From G963674665 sp964609625 (GTDB lineage: Bacteria; Desulfobacterota; Desulfovibrionia; Desulfovibrionales; Desulfovibrionaceae), in assembly GCA_964609625.1 (NCBI GenBank), contig CAZSRS010000032.1:1-51553 (forward strand): DNA of 51,553 nt, written 5' to 3'. The position numbers and the translations under genes were made by a program. Below the pieces are notes generated by a model. The model worked only from the letters and a program-made list of their open reading frames with translations. It was not told where the DNA came from and ran no database searches. Positions 1 through 8,874 of this stretch are shown one piece after another. Position 1 is the stretch's first letter. Each line of letters opens with the position of its first letter.

Positions 1-1214
1 CCGTCGATGCCGTCTTCGATGCCGATGAACAGACCGAATTCGGTGATGTTCTTGATGGTGCCCTCGAGGATGGTGCCCTCGGGGTATTTCTCGGCAACCA
101 CATCCCAGGGATTGGGGCGAATCTGCTTCATGCCCAGGGAGATGCGCTTCTTGTCTTCGTCCACCCCCAGGATGACCACCTCGACCTCCTCGCCCACGCG
201 CACGAGCTGGGAAGGATGTCGCAGCTTACGGGTCCAGGACATCTCGGAGATGTGCACCAGTCCCTCGACTCCGGGCTCCAGTTCGACAAAGGCGCCGTAG
301 TCCACGAGGTTGGTGACCTTCCCGGTGATCCTGGTGTCGGACGGGTATTTTTCACTGATATTCTCCCAGGGATCGGGCACGAGTTGCTTCATGCCCAGGG
401 AGACCTTCTTGCTGTCCTTATCGAAGTTCAACACCTTGAGGGTGATGTCCTGCCCCAGCTTGACCAGCTCCTTGGGATGCTTGACCCGCTTCCAGGACAT
501 GTCGGTGATGTGCAGTAGTCCGTCCAGGCCGCCGAGGTCCACGAACACGCCGTATTCGGTGATGTTCTTGACCTTGCCGGTGATGACCTGTCCCTCTTCC
601 AAGGTGTTCAGCAATTCGGCGCGCTTGGTTTCGCGCTCTTCTTCCAGCAGCACGCGGCGTGAGACGATCACGTTGGAGCGGCGCCGGTTTATCTTCAGGA
701 CACGAAATTCATATTCCTCGCCCACAAGAGCATCCATGTCCGGGACAGGGCGCAGATCCACGTGGGAACCCGGGAGAAAGGCCTCCAGGCCTCCGAGATC
801 CACGGTGTAGCCTCCCTTGATGCGCCGGATGATCCTGCCCGTGATCACGCCTTCCTTTTCCTGCACATCCTCGAGCTTGTCGAAGAGTTGCATGCGCTTG
901 GCCTTGTCGCGGGAAAGGACGATGGTTCCCTCGATCTCATCCTTGCGCACCACGTAGACGTCGATGACGTCACCGACCTTGACGTTGATCTTGCCTTCGA
1001 CATCCTTGAATTCACTGCTGGGGATCTGTCCTTCGGACTTGAAATTCACATCCACGAGGATGTGATCGGGTCCGACCTTGACCACTTCGCCACGGACAAT
1101 GGTGCTTTCTTCGAGATCGCCGAAATCAGGATTCAGGTAGTCTTCGAGGGCTGAAGCGAAGCTGAGATCGTTTTCAGGGGCGTTGGACGTTTCATTGTTG
1201 GTTGACGATTCCAT
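1..1214 (-). CDS. rpsA: 30S ribosomal protein S1, 5' part
   Basis: The visible 404 codons encode successive S1/OB-fold RNA-binding repeats, each with phrases such as GxVxxIxxYGxFVDLGGxxGLLHITDMSW and a closing VSLGMKQ...PDPW. This is the hallmark of bacterial ribosomal protein S1, which binds mRNA on the 30S subunit and helps initiate translation. The gene runs off the left edge of the window, so the last repeats are missing (family size about 550-580 residues). The start at 1214 is supported by a GGAGG ribosome-binding site at 1221-1225 and by an acidic, Ser/Asn-rich N-terminus (MESSTNNE), common in S1. A cmk neighbour, frequent elsewhere, is not present upstream; the next gene is a divergent histidine kinase. 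Identity is very secure. Confidence 0.97.
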   Translation of the reverse strand, partial: MESSTNNETSNAPENDLSFASALEDYLNPDFGDLEESTIVRGEVVKVGPDHILVDVNFKSEGQIPSSEFKDVEGKINVKVGDVIDVYVVRKDEIEGTIVLSRDKAKRMQLFDKLEDVQEKEGVITGRIIRRIKGGYTVDLGGLEAFLPGSHVDLRPVPDMDALVGEEYEFRVLKINRRRSNVIVSRRVLLEEERETKRAELLNTLEEGQVITGKVKNITEYGVFVDLGGLDGLLHITDMSWKRVKHPKELVKLGQDITLKVLNFDKDSKKVSLGMKQLVPDPWENISEKYPSDTRITGKVTNLVDYGAFVELEPGVEGLVHISEMSWTRKLRHPSQLVRVGEEVEVVILGVDEDKKRISLGMKQIRPNPWDVVAEKYPEGTILEGTIKNITEFGLFIGIEDGID

Positions 1215-1269
1215 TGGTTACCTCCAAACCTGGGACTTTCATTCTTACCTGCTTACGGTAGAGTAGATG

Positions 1270-1298
1270 TGCCTATCAGAATTACAAGGTTTTGACAA
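1270..1298 (-). promoter_or_regulatory. candidate sigma-70 promoter of rpsA
   Basis: On the minus strand TTGTCA (1298-1293) is followed after 17 bp by TAGGCA (1275-1270), about 55 bp upstream of the rpsA start codon. The -35 is good and the -10 is poor, so this is only a reasonable guess for an rpsA promoter. Confidence 0.3.
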
Positions 1299-1445
1299 CA
1301 GCGCCCGGAGGAGAAAAAAAGATTTTCATCCATTTTTTCATATGCGGCTTCGGGATTCTTCTTCGCATCGGGGCGCTTTCCCCTTTGCGCGATTGCGTGT
1401 ATGCTGCACATGGTTTCCGGGTCAGGAATTGCAACAGGAGGGACC

Positions 1446-3008
1446 ATGTCCGCACACGACCAGACGGCCGCGGCAGCCCGAACTTCCGGTGCGCGGACCC
1501 GTGTTGCCGGTGATCCACGGTATTTCCACGTCGCGCTTCTGGCCGACGCCGCCACGGTGGAACGGTTTTCCCGTCTCTTGTCCTTGCCCGCCCAGCAGGA
1601 AATCCTGCCCAGGGTGCGCGTGGCCGTGCTGCTTCAGCACCAGGATTTCCAGCTCGACGAGGGAGCGCTGCATCTCGTGCCGGAGAACTGGGGAGGAGAC
1701 CCCCCCGTGCTCTGTGACTCGCTCCACGAGGCCTTGCGCCTGCGCCCGGACGTGAACCTGCTCCTGGTCTTTGTCGACAGCCCGGAGACCATGGTTGAAA
1801 TGCGTGCCGCTGCTCCCGGCACTCTCTCCGTGCTCGAAAGAGAAGCCTCGACCTTTCTGCTCCAGATGCTCGAGGGCAGGGAGGCCTCTCTTGCCTGCGA
1901 AACCGATCTCCACTACACCCGCACCTTGTTTCAGACCATATTCGAGGAAGTCGAGGAGGACATAATCCTCCTCGACGTCCACGGCAAGATCGCGGAGATG
2001 AACAAGCGCGTCCACGAACGCAAAGGGCTCAAGAGGCAGCAGATCCAGGGGCTTTACTGCTGGGAACTCGAGGGCGAGGACTTCTGCTGCGAGCATCGTC
2101 AGGGTATCTGCCCCTTCAGGAGCACTCTGCAGACGGGGAGCAAGGCCGAACAGGTGCACAGCTTTGTGGATAACTCGGGACGCATGCGCTATTTTCGGGT
2201 CTACACCTACCCGGTTTTCGACCAGGAGCGCCGGCTCACCCACGTCCTGGAAATCAGGCGCGATATCACCAGCCGCACCAACATCGAACTCCGACTCCAG
2301 CAGGCGGAGAAGATGGCGGCCATCGGCGAGCTGGCCACCTACATCGCCCACGAGATCCGCAACCCCTTGTTCGCCATCGGCGGATTCGCCAATTCCCTCC
2401 TGCGCATGCCCGCCCTTGAAGAGACGGCCAGAGAAAAAGTGTCCATTATTCTCAAGGAATCCAAAAGGCTGGACAATATCCTCAAGAGTATCCTCAACTT
2501 CGCCCGCCCCACGGACCCCAGGGAAGGCATGGTGGACATCAACCGCGTGGTGGCCGAAACCGCCGAACTCATGGGTTTCGGCGCCAGGGACAAGGGCATC
2601 AACGTTATCATGGAACTGGACCGCCGTATGGCCATGGTCAAGGGCGATGCCGAATTGATTAAGCAGTGTCTGATCAACATGATCAAAAACGCCGTGGAGG
2701 CCATGCCCCAAGGGGGGGCGCTGACCCTGCGCACCGGCTTGCGCGGCACCTTTGTCACCCTGGAAGTGGCCGACACCGGACCGGGCATACCGCAGGAACT
2801 GCGCGAGAAGATATTCAACCCATTCTTCAGCACCAAGGAAAAGGGCGCCGGACTGGGCCTGCCCATGACCAAAAAGATCATCGAAGAAATGGGGGGCAGG
2901 ATCGAGCTGCACACCAAGGTGGGGCAGGGAACCCGCTTCGTCCTCCACCTCCCCCCTGTCCTAGCCGTGGATGACCAGGACAAGCCCCTGGAGGGCATCG
3001 TTTCGTAG
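1446..3008 (+). CDS. PAS-domain sensor histidine kinase
   Basis: A 520-residue soluble two-component kinase. Residues about 1-155 form an N-terminal region I do not recognise. A PAS domain follows (about 158-265) and contains a Cys cluster (YCWELEGEDFCCEH then GICPF). The H-box with phospho-acceptor His302 (AHEIRNPLFAIGG) comes next, then N, G1 (DTGPGIP) and G2 (GAGLGLPMTKKI) boxes of the ATPase. The arrangement is that of NtrB/AtoS-like kinases that usually signal to sigma-54 activators, but no response regulator is adjacent. I chose ATG 1446 because AACAGGAGGG lies directly upstream; an in-frame ATG at 1401 lacks such a site. No transmembrane segment is evident, so it should sense a cytoplasmic signal, possibly metal or redox through the Cys cluster (inference). 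Confidence 0.9.
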   Translation: MSAHDQTAAAARTSGARTRVAGDPRYFHVALLADAATVERFSRLLSLPAQQEILPRVRVAVLLQHQDFQLDEGALHLVPENWGGDPPVLCDSLHEALRLRPDVNLLLVFVDSPETMVEMRAAAPGTLSVLEREASTFLLQMLEGREASLACETDLHYTRTLFQTIFEEVEEDIILLDVHGKIAEMNKRVHERKGLKRQQIQGLYCWELEGEDFCCEHRQGICPFRSTLQTGSKAEQVHSFVDNSGRMRYFRVYTYPVFDQERRLTHVLEIRRDITSRTNIELRLQQAEKMAAIGELATYIAHEIRNPLFAIGGFANSLLRMPALEETAREKVSIILKESKRLDNILKSILNFARPTDPREGMVDINRVVAETAELMGFGARDKGINVIMELDRRMAMVKGDAELIKQCLINMIKNAVEAMPQGGALTLRTGLRGTFVTLEVADTGPGIPQELREKIFNPFFSTKEKGAGLGLPMTKKIIEEMGGRIELHTKVGQGTRFVLHLPPVLAVDDQDKPLEGIVS

Positions 3009-3071
3009 CCGCCGCCCTGCTGCCCGCAAGGGAGCGAAGCCCGCGGTCGAGGTAAGGAAAGCGCCCCCTAC

Positions 3072-3422
3072 TCAGGCATTCCCGCTGACTTCCGACGGGT
3101 CGTGCCTCTCTCCGTCGTCCACTCCTTCAAGCATGGCCTTGGACACGGGCATGACCCTTGTTTCGTAGGATATGGCGCCTGGAGAGCAGTCAGGGCAGCC
3201 CAGGGTGAGGATCACGAACCCAGAGTCCAGCCCTGCCTTGTTCAGCCCGGCCTTGCGCACCAGGGCCGTGCTGCGCCCCGGTTCCCAGAGCACGGGGCTG
3301 CCGCAGCGCAGGCACTCCACATAGAGCAGCTCGGGGTCGAAACCGGACGGACTGGAAGTCCGAACGTCGCCGCCTGCCTGGGATTGCGCCGCGTGACGGC
3401 CACCGTGTTTGTTCAATGACAT
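3072..3422 (-). CDS. small protein with zinc-ribbon-like CxxC pairs
   Basis: A 116-residue protein of unknown function. Its core has two CxxC pairs (CLRCGSP and CPDCSPG) about 40 residues apart, typical of a small zinc ribbon or rubredoxin-like knuckle. The N-terminus is hydrophilic and looks disordered, and there is no signal peptide. The start at 3422 is favoured over an upstream in-frame ATG because AGGAGGGG lies about 9 bp before it. It converges on the histidine kinase at 1446-3008 and diverges from mutL. I cannot name a function; metal binding is inferred from the cysteines only. Confidence 0.7.
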   Translation of the reverse strand: MSLNKHGGRHAAQSQAGGDVRTSSPSGFDPELLYVECLRCGSPVLWEPGRSTALVRKAGLNKAGLDSGFVILTLGCPDCSPGAISYETRVMPVSKAMLEGVDDGERHDPSEVSGNA

Positions 3423-3603
3423 CGAAGTTGTCCCCTCCTGTTGTCGTGTCGTCAATCCGTCGCCCCTCGCTGGCGAAGCATGGGGAAGGATACAGGCAGG
3501 CCTCGTGCCCAGGTTGTGCGTCCTGTCCCGTGCCGTGGGTATCGCGGCCTTGAGCAGCACGTACGGATATAGTAAGCTTCTTGTCATGAAAGGCAACGAT
3601 CAA

Positions 3604-5610
3604 ATGACCCGGGGTGTTGCGCGGCGTTCAGAATCCGCGCCCGAGGCTGGTGCGCGGCGGATTCGCCTGCTCCCGCCGGAGCTGCGCAATCAGATCGCGG
3701 CCGGCGAGGTGGTGGAACGGCCGGCCAGTGTACTCAAGGAGTTGGTGGAAAACAGTCTGGATGCCGGAGCGGATCATATTCATGTGATTCTTGAAGGGGG
3801 TGGCCAGCGATTGCTCCTGGTCCAGGACAACGGCCAGGGATTGGCCAGGGACGAACTCGAACTGGCCGTGACACGCCACGCCACCAGCAAGCTTACCTGC
3901 CTGGAGGACTTGGCCGCCATCAGCAGTTTCGGCTTTCGGGGCGAGGCCCTGCCCAGCATCGCCTCGGTTTCCAGGTTCTGCTTGAGCGCGGAGCAAGGGG
4001 GCGAGGCCTGGCGCATCGACGTGGAATTCGGCACGATAACCGGCCAGGGACCGGCCGCCCTGGAACGTGGCGCGCGGGTGGAAGTCCATGACCTCTTCGC
4101 CAACATCCCGGCCCGGCTCAAGTTTCTCAAGACCCCGGCCACGGAGCTGATGCGCTGCCAGGAGACCCTGTTCCGCTTGGCTCTGGCGCGCTGTGACGCG
4201 GGCTTTGTACTGAGCACGGGCACCGAGGCCGCGGGCAAGGGGGGGCGGGAACTCTTCCGCCTGCTTAAGGATCAAACCCTCAAGGAACGCCTGATGGTTG
4301 CCTGGCCTCCGGCCGTGGTGCAGGCCATGGTCTCTTTCGATTACAGTGACCCTCCCTTCCGAGTGCACGGACTGGCCGGCGCTCCCCAAAAGGCGCAGAA
4401 TCGCGCCAACCGCATGTTCTTCTACGTCAACGGCCGCCCCGTGCAGGACCGCCTGCTGCTGCGCGCTGCCCAGGAAGCCTATAAGGGGCGTTTGCTCTCC
4501 CGCGAATACCCCCAACTGGTATTGTTCCTGGAGCTTCCGCCGGAATTGGTGGATGTCAACGTGCACCCGGCCAAGACCGAGGTCCGTTTCCGCGAGGAAT
4601 CCACCATCTTTTCCCACGTGCGCCGCGCCGTGCAACAGGCGGTACAGCGGTTCGAACTCCCGGTCATGGGGGAGACGGAGCCAGACACCCCCTGGCCGTC
4701 CCGGAGTGGAGAGCCTCCCGAACTCCCCTCCGCTGCCATGCAAGGCTGCCGGCAACACTTCTTGCCCCGGCACTCCCCTCCCGTGGATCATGTCCGCGAG
4801 ATGCCGGGACCTTCAAGCATCGCTTCAACACTCCTGCAGGGGCGCCGCCCCTCCCTGGAGGACCTGCTCGACGCACCGCTGCCGGAGCGCCCCGTGTCAC
4901 AGATGAACCAGTACTTGAACTTCGGCCCCGCACCGCCTCCCCTCTCTCCGCTCCATGAGCCGCCGCATCCCGCGGATGTACCACCCCCCGACGATATGCG
5001 CCGCCGCATCTCCGAGGAGCCGGAAGTTTCGGGCCTGCTCCCCGCTCCTGCCCTGGAATCCACCGTCGCGGGCATCACCCTTCTGGGGCGCCTGGCGGAC
5101 AGTTACCTGGTGCTCAAATTCGGCGAGCAGACCCTGGTGCTCATGGACCAGCACGCGGCCCACGAGCGCGTGCTCTATGCACGGTTCGCCCAGGGAGCGC
5201 CCGCGGAGACCCAGCTCCTGGCCCTGCCTCTGGAATTGCCCCTGCATCCCGCGGAGGCCGAACGGTTGCGCGCCCTCTGGCAGGAGCTGGAGCGCCTGGG
5301 ATTTCTGCTGGAGGCCGACGCCACGAGCCTGCGCGTGCGGGGGGTGCCGTCGCTGTTCACCGCAGGGCAGGCCAAGGAGTACCTGCGCGCGGCCCTGGCA
5401 GAACAATCCGGCGGCATGGAGGAACTCTGGAAGCTCATGTCCTGCAAGGCGGCGGTCAAGGCCGGGCAGCCCCTGGCCAGGGACGAAGCCTTGCAACTCA
5501 TCGAGGCCTGGGCCAAGACTCCGGAGCGTCACTATTGCCCCCATGGCCGTCCGGTGCTGCTTTCTTGGGAACTCAGGGACCTGGAGCGCCTGTTCAAGCG
5601 GCGCGGTTGA
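3604..5610 (+). CDS. mutL: DNA mismatch repair protein MutL
   Basis: A 668-residue MutL. The N-terminal GHKL ATPase is intact: ELVENSLDAGA, DNGQGL and GFRGEALPSIASV are motifs I-III, followed by the FYVNGRPV and NVHPAKTEVRF segments of the transducer domain. A Pro-rich linker of roughly 130 residues leads to the C-terminal dimerisation domain, which holds DQHAAHE (D515), SCKAAVKAG, CPHGRP and a terminal FKRRG. These resemble the metal-site motifs of endonuclease-type MutL, except that the last Glu of DQHA-X2-E-X4-E is Ala. ATG 3604 was chosen because GAAAGG precedes it and because the conserved IRLLPPELRNQIAAGEVV begins about 20 residues later; ATG 3586 is a possible alternative. MutL couples MutS mismatch recognition to strand incision. 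Confidence 0.95.
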   Translation: MTRGVARRSESAPEAGARRIRLLPPELRNQIAAGEVVERPASVLKELVENSLDAGADHIHVILEGGGQRLLLVQDNGQGLARDELELAVTRHATSKLTCLEDLAAISSFGFRGEALPSIASVSRFCLSAEQGGEAWRIDVEFGTITGQGPAALERGARVEVHDLFANIPARLKFLKTPATELMRCQETLFRLALARCDAGFVLSTGTEAAGKGGRELFRLLKDQTLKERLMVAWPPAVVQAMVSFDYSDPPFRVHGLAGAPQKAQNRANRMFFYVNGRPVQDRLLLRAAQEAYKGRLLSREYPQLVLFLELPPELVDVNVHPAKTEVRFREESTIFSHVRRAVQQAVQRFELPVMGETEPDTPWPSRSGEPPELPSAAMQGCRQHFLPRHSPPVDHVREMPGPSSIASTLLQGRRPSLEDLLDAPLPERPVSQMNQYLNFGPAPPPLSPLHEPPHPADVPPPDDMRRRISEEPEVSGLLPAPALESTVAGITLLGRLADSYLVLKFGEQTLVLMDQHAAHERVLYARFAQGAPAETQLLALPLELPLHPAEAERLRALWQELERLGFLLEADATSLRVRGVPSLFTAGQAKEYLRAALAEQSGGMEELWKLMSCKAAVKAGQPLARDEALQLIEAWAKTPERHYCPHGRPVLLSWELRDLERLFKRRG

Positions 5611-5637
5611 AGTGCTGCTTCACGATGCCGCCCCCTG

Positions 5638-6606
5638 CTACAGATAGGCGTTGCCCTTGACCAGATACTCCTGGACATAATCCTTGACCGCCAATTCCAG
5701 GGGCGTGAAATCCGCGGTGTACCCCGCCGCGCGCAGGCGCTCCATGCCGGCCTCGGTGAAGTATTGGTACTTTTCGCGCAAGCTGGGGGGCATGTCGATG
5801 TAATCGATCTTCACGGGTTTGTTCATGGCCTTGAACACAGCCTTGGCCAAGTCGTTCCAGGTCCTGGCCTGGCCGGTGCCCACGTTGAACAGGCCGTTGG
5901 CCTCGGGATGTTGTAACAGCCACCAGATCACGTCCATGCAGTCCTTGACGTAGACGAAGTCCCGCTGCTGTCCCCCGTGGGAGAATTTCTTCACGTAGGA
6001 CTTGAAGAGCGCCAGCCGGCCGCTTTCAAGGATCTGTGCATGGGCCTTGCAGACCACGCTACGCATGTCGCCCTTGTGGTATTCGTTTGGGCCGAAGACA
6101 TTGAAGAACTTGAGGGAGGCGATGGAGTCCAGGATGCCCTGGCGCTGGGCCCAGAGGTCGAAGAGCTGCTTGGTGTAGCCGTACATGTTCAAGGGTTTCA
6201 GCTCCACCATGGTCTCCACGTCGTCCTTGAAGCCGCGCGAACCGTCGCCGTAGGTGGCCGCGCTGGAGGCGTTGATGAACCGCGCCCCCTGCCCCAAGGC
6301 CCAGGAGCAGAGGATCCGGCTGTAGCGGTAGTTGTTCTCCATGAGATATTCGGCATCGGTCTCGGTGGTGGAACTGCATGCGCCCATGTGCAGCACGGCC
6401 GTGGGCTTGGGCGCCTTGCCCGCCGCCACCAGGCCCATGAAGGCGCCCTTGTGCATGTAGTCGGTGTAGCGGCGGTTCACCAAGTTTTTCCATTTTTCGG
6501 CATGGCCCAGGTTGTCGACTATAAGAATGTCAGTAATACCCATCTGGTTGAGCTTCCAGACGATTGCGCTGCCGATGAATCCCGCTCCGCCGGTGACGAT
6601 GTACAT
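5638..6606 (-). CDS. hldD: ADP-L-glycero-D-manno-heptose 6-epimerase
   Basis: A 322-residue extended short-chain dehydrogenase. It opens with the NAD(P)-binding Rossmann motif TGGAGFIGSAI and has the catalytic Ser region (ASSAATYG) and the YxxxK motif (NMYGYTKQLFD). The FFNVFGPNEYHKGDMRSV stretch and the length are characteristic of HldD (RfaD), which converts ADP-D-glycero- to ADP-L-glycero-manno-heptose for the LPS inner core. It therefore implies a Gram-negative envelope. Start 6606 has an AGGAG site about 8 bp upstream; a longer in-frame ATG exists but would add an unconserved leader. It lies 84 bp after the YkgJ-like gene on the same strand and ends 27 bp from mutL, with which it converges. 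Confidence 0.93.
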   Translation of the reverse strand: MYIVTGGAGFIGSAIVWKLNQMGITDILIVDNLGHAEKWKNLVNRRYTDYMHKGAFMGLVAAGKAPKPTAVLHMGACSSTTETDAEYLMENNYRYSRILCSWALGQGARFINASSAATYGDGSRGFKDDVETMVELKPLNMYGYTKQLFDLWAQRQGILDSIASLKFFNVFGPNEYHKGDMRSVVCKAHAQILESGRLALFKSYVKKFSHGGQQRDFVYVKDCMDVIWWLLQHPEANGLFNVGTGQARTWNDLAKAVFKAMNKPVKIDYIDMPPSLREKYQYFTEAGMERLRAAGYTADFTPLELAVKDYVQEYLVKGNAYL

Positions 6607-6690
6607 GGGGCTCTCCTGCTCCTGTGGATGTGAAGTCGCGTGTGCACGCACGGGACAAGCGTTTTCAGATAGCCAAGGCCGGGTGTCGCG

Positions 6691-7422
6691 TCAAGGAACA
6701 ACTTTGGGCGTCGGGCCGAATGCGCGAGGCGTACGCAACAGCCTGGCACTTGCTCCCTCCCGAATGCGGTGCAGGCCGAAAAAGCCCAGGCTGGCCTCCA
6801 TGGGGCGGCCAAAGAGGAATTCACAGTACCGTGACGCCTCCACGGCGTCGGATTCCTGCCCCAACCGCTCCAACAGGGAGCGCCGCATGGCCTGGTCCAG
6901 CGCGAGGAGGTCGAGGATTTCGGCTTCGATCCTGGCCGCATCCACGCCAGGGCCTGCTCCCGTGAAAGACGCCGCGAGTTCGGCCAGCAAACTGTAGGAG
7001 CAGCGCTCCTCGTGCATGCGCGCCAGTTCCAGGGCCCCGCTCCCGGCCGGGAGCAGATCCTTCCGTTGCAAACGCCCCTCCTGGTAGCGGGAGGTCAGTG
7101 CTTCCGGCGCCCAACAGGCCAACAACCGACATTCCAGGGGGCGCTCCTGGTAGATACCGCAGCCTGGGATTTCTGGCCGGTAGAACAGACAGGCCTTGCC
7201 GTCCGCCCCAGCGGCGAGTTTGCACAACTCCGCGGCCAGGGGGCGGACCACCCCCGCCGGCTGGTCAAAGGCTGGTTCCCCGGCACGCAGGGTGAGTACG
7301 TGCGCCGTGCGTAGCACGCCGTGCTGGAACAGCGCGACGTCCTCCACGTGCAGGGCCCCCCCTCCGTTCAGACAGCACTGGCCGCAGCGCGTGCAGTTCT
7401 CCTGGGCATTCCGTTGCTTCAT
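6691..7422 (-). CDS. YkgJ-family cysteine cluster protein
   Basis: A 243-residue protein with the Cys arrangement of the YkgJ/UPF0153 family of putative Zn or Fe chelators. An N-terminal CTRCGQCC is followed by CLFY...GCGIYQERPLECRLLACW. The remainder is helical and less conserved. Members are often encoded beside unrelated partners and their substrate is unknown. The start overlaps the stop of the upstream Ser/Thr kinase by 4 bp (ATGA), so the two are translationally coupled and probably work on a shared process. Family assignment is good, function open. Confidence 0.85.
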   Translation of the reverse strand: MKQRNAQENCTRCGQCCLNGGGALHVEDVALFQHGVLRTAHVLTLRAGEPAFDQPAGVVRPLAAELCKLAAGADGKACLFYRPEIPGCGIYQERPLECRLLACWAPEALTSRYQEGRLQRKDLLPAGSGALELARMHEERCSYSLLAELAASFTGAGPGVDAARIEAEILDLLALDQAMRRSLLERLGQESDAVEASRYCEFLFGRPMEASLGFFGLHRIREGASARLLRTPRAFGPTPKVVP

Positions 7423-8843
7423 GATCCGCCGCCTTCCGCCCTCAGGTCGCTGACGGCGCGCACCCAGGCTGGGCAGGTGAAGTCCTGCCAGCCCACGAAG
7501 CCGAGTCCGGCGTTGAGCAGCCAGGCCGCGACAAAGGTGCGCCTGTCGGCGCTCCAGAGCTGGCGCTGGGTCTGGTCAAAGACAGGGGGCAGGCACAGGC
7601 TATCGGCGTGCTCGGGCGTGCGGGCCAGGGTGCAGAGTTCGTCCACCGTGGGCAGTCGCCAGGTGTCGCGCCCCCCGAAGTGTTCCTGGTTGCAGGCAGC
7701 CACATAGGCGTGGGCCTGCTGCCAGGTCAGGGGGTAGGGGGAGCCGGAGGTCTGCCAGAGCAGGCCGTGATGCGGATCGCGCACCAGTTCCGTGCCTAGG
7801 GGCTCGAAGACACTCGGGCCGGGATGCAGGGGGCGGGCCAGGCCGTCCAGCGCAAAGGCCTTGGTGGGGGGCACCGGTCCGGTCTTCACGGGCGTGCCAC
7901 GCAGGGTCGCGGGCGCGGTGCTGGTCGCGCCCCTGATGCCGCAGAGCACCTCCAGTTCATGTTCGTCCAGGGTGCAGATTTGCTCCAGGGATACGCGCCA
8001 CTGCTCGTGCAGGGCCGCCAGTGCCGCGCGCATCTTCAATGCCGAGGCGAAGCGGTCGGCCGGAGCCGGAGCCAGGGCGCGGCGGAAGAAAGCCTCGAAG
8101 GGGGCGCTCAAATCGAATGCCGGGGCCTGTTCCGCGAACACGGGCCGCCCCTCGCGGATGCCTCCTTCAGGGGGCAGCACGCCGGTGAGCATGCGGTAGA
8201 AGATCACGCCGGCGGCGTAGAGGTCGGCCGGGACCCCGGCACGCTCCGGATCCTCTTCCTGCTCCGGCGCCGTGTAAAAGGGCGTGCCCACCTTCATGCC
8301 GCCGGGGGTCGTCTGGGGGCGCTCCCCACGCAGGCGGGAGAGGCCGAAGTCGATGATCTTGACATGCTCCTGATCGCCGAGGAGGATGTTGTAGGGTTTG
8401 AGGTCGCGATGCACGATGCCGGCGTAGTGCAGCCGGCCCAGACCGTCCAGGATCTGCGACAGATAGCTCATGGCCTTGTCCGGCCAGATACGTCGGGTGG
8501 GGTCCTCGATGCGGTAGTTCTCGCCGATGACCGCGCCCAGATTCTCGCAGGCGTACTCCATGGTGAAGAAGGGCCAACCCTCGTGCTCGTCGAAGTCCCA
8601 GATCTGGGCGATGTGCGGGTGCCGCAGACTGGCCATGACCCGCGCTTCGTCCAGGAAACGGCGCGCCACCTCCTCCTTGCCCAGGAAATCGAGCATATGC
8701 TCCGTGGGGCGCAGAAGCTTGAGCGCCATGACCCTGCCCACCTTGGAAAGTTCGACCTTGAACACCTGTCCCATACCGCCGCGGCCCAGCAGGCCGATGA
8801 TCCGATATTTGCCGATGTGTCTCATGGTCCTTTTGTCGCTCAT
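7419..8843 (-). CDS. Ser/Thr protein kinase with C-terminal DUF1566-like domain
   Basis: A 474-residue Hanks-type kinase. Glycine loop GRGGMGQVF, ATP-anchoring Lys in MALKLL, catalytic loop HRDLKPYN (D147), DFG (IDFGLSRL) and the activation segment ending GTPFYTAPEQ are all present, so it should be active. After about residue 270 comes a linker. The last 120 residues (DPHHGLLWQTSGSPY, TWQQAHAYVAACN, WRLPTVDELCTL) match the Lcl_C/DUF1566 fold, a formylglycine-sulfatase-like or C-type lectin-like module seen in extracellular or ligand-binding proteins. No transmembrane helix is obvious. It sits 31 bp after the metallophosphoesterase gene and overlaps the YkgJ-like gene. Calcineurin-type phosphoesterases of this size can act as Ser/Thr phosphatases, so a kinase-phosphatase pairing is possible (inference). 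Confidence 0.9.
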   Translation of the reverse strand: MSDKRTMRHIGKYRIIGLLGRGGMGQVFKVELSKVGRVMALKLLRPTEHMLDFLGKEEVARRFLDEARVMASLRHPHIAQIWDFDEHEGWPFFTMEYACENLGAVIGENYRIEDPTRRIWPDKAMSYLSQILDGLGRLHYAGIVHRDLKPYNILLGDQEHVKIIDFGLSRLRGERPQTTPGGMKVGTPFYTAPEQEEDPERAGVPADLYAAGVIFYRMLTGVLPPEGGIREGRPVFAEQAPAFDLSAPFEAFFRRALAPAPADRFASALKMRAALAALHEQWRVSLEQICTLDEHELEVLCGIRGATSTAPATLRGTPVKTGPVPPTKAFALDGLARPLHPGPSVFEPLGTELVRDPHHGLLWQTSGSPYPLTWQQAHAYVAACNQEHFGGRDTWRLPTVDELCTLARTPEHADSLCLPPVFDQTQRQLWSADRRTFVAAWLLNAGLGFVGWQDFTCPAWVRAVSDLRAEGGGS

Positions 8844-8874
8844 TTTTTACGAATGTTTTGCCGGCCGGGGCTTG

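Noticed and set aside
1422..2948. 508-residue open frame on the minus strand opposite the histidine kinase
   Set aside because: Antisense shadow of a gene with clear kinase motifs; the product is rich in His/Gln/Gly without domains.
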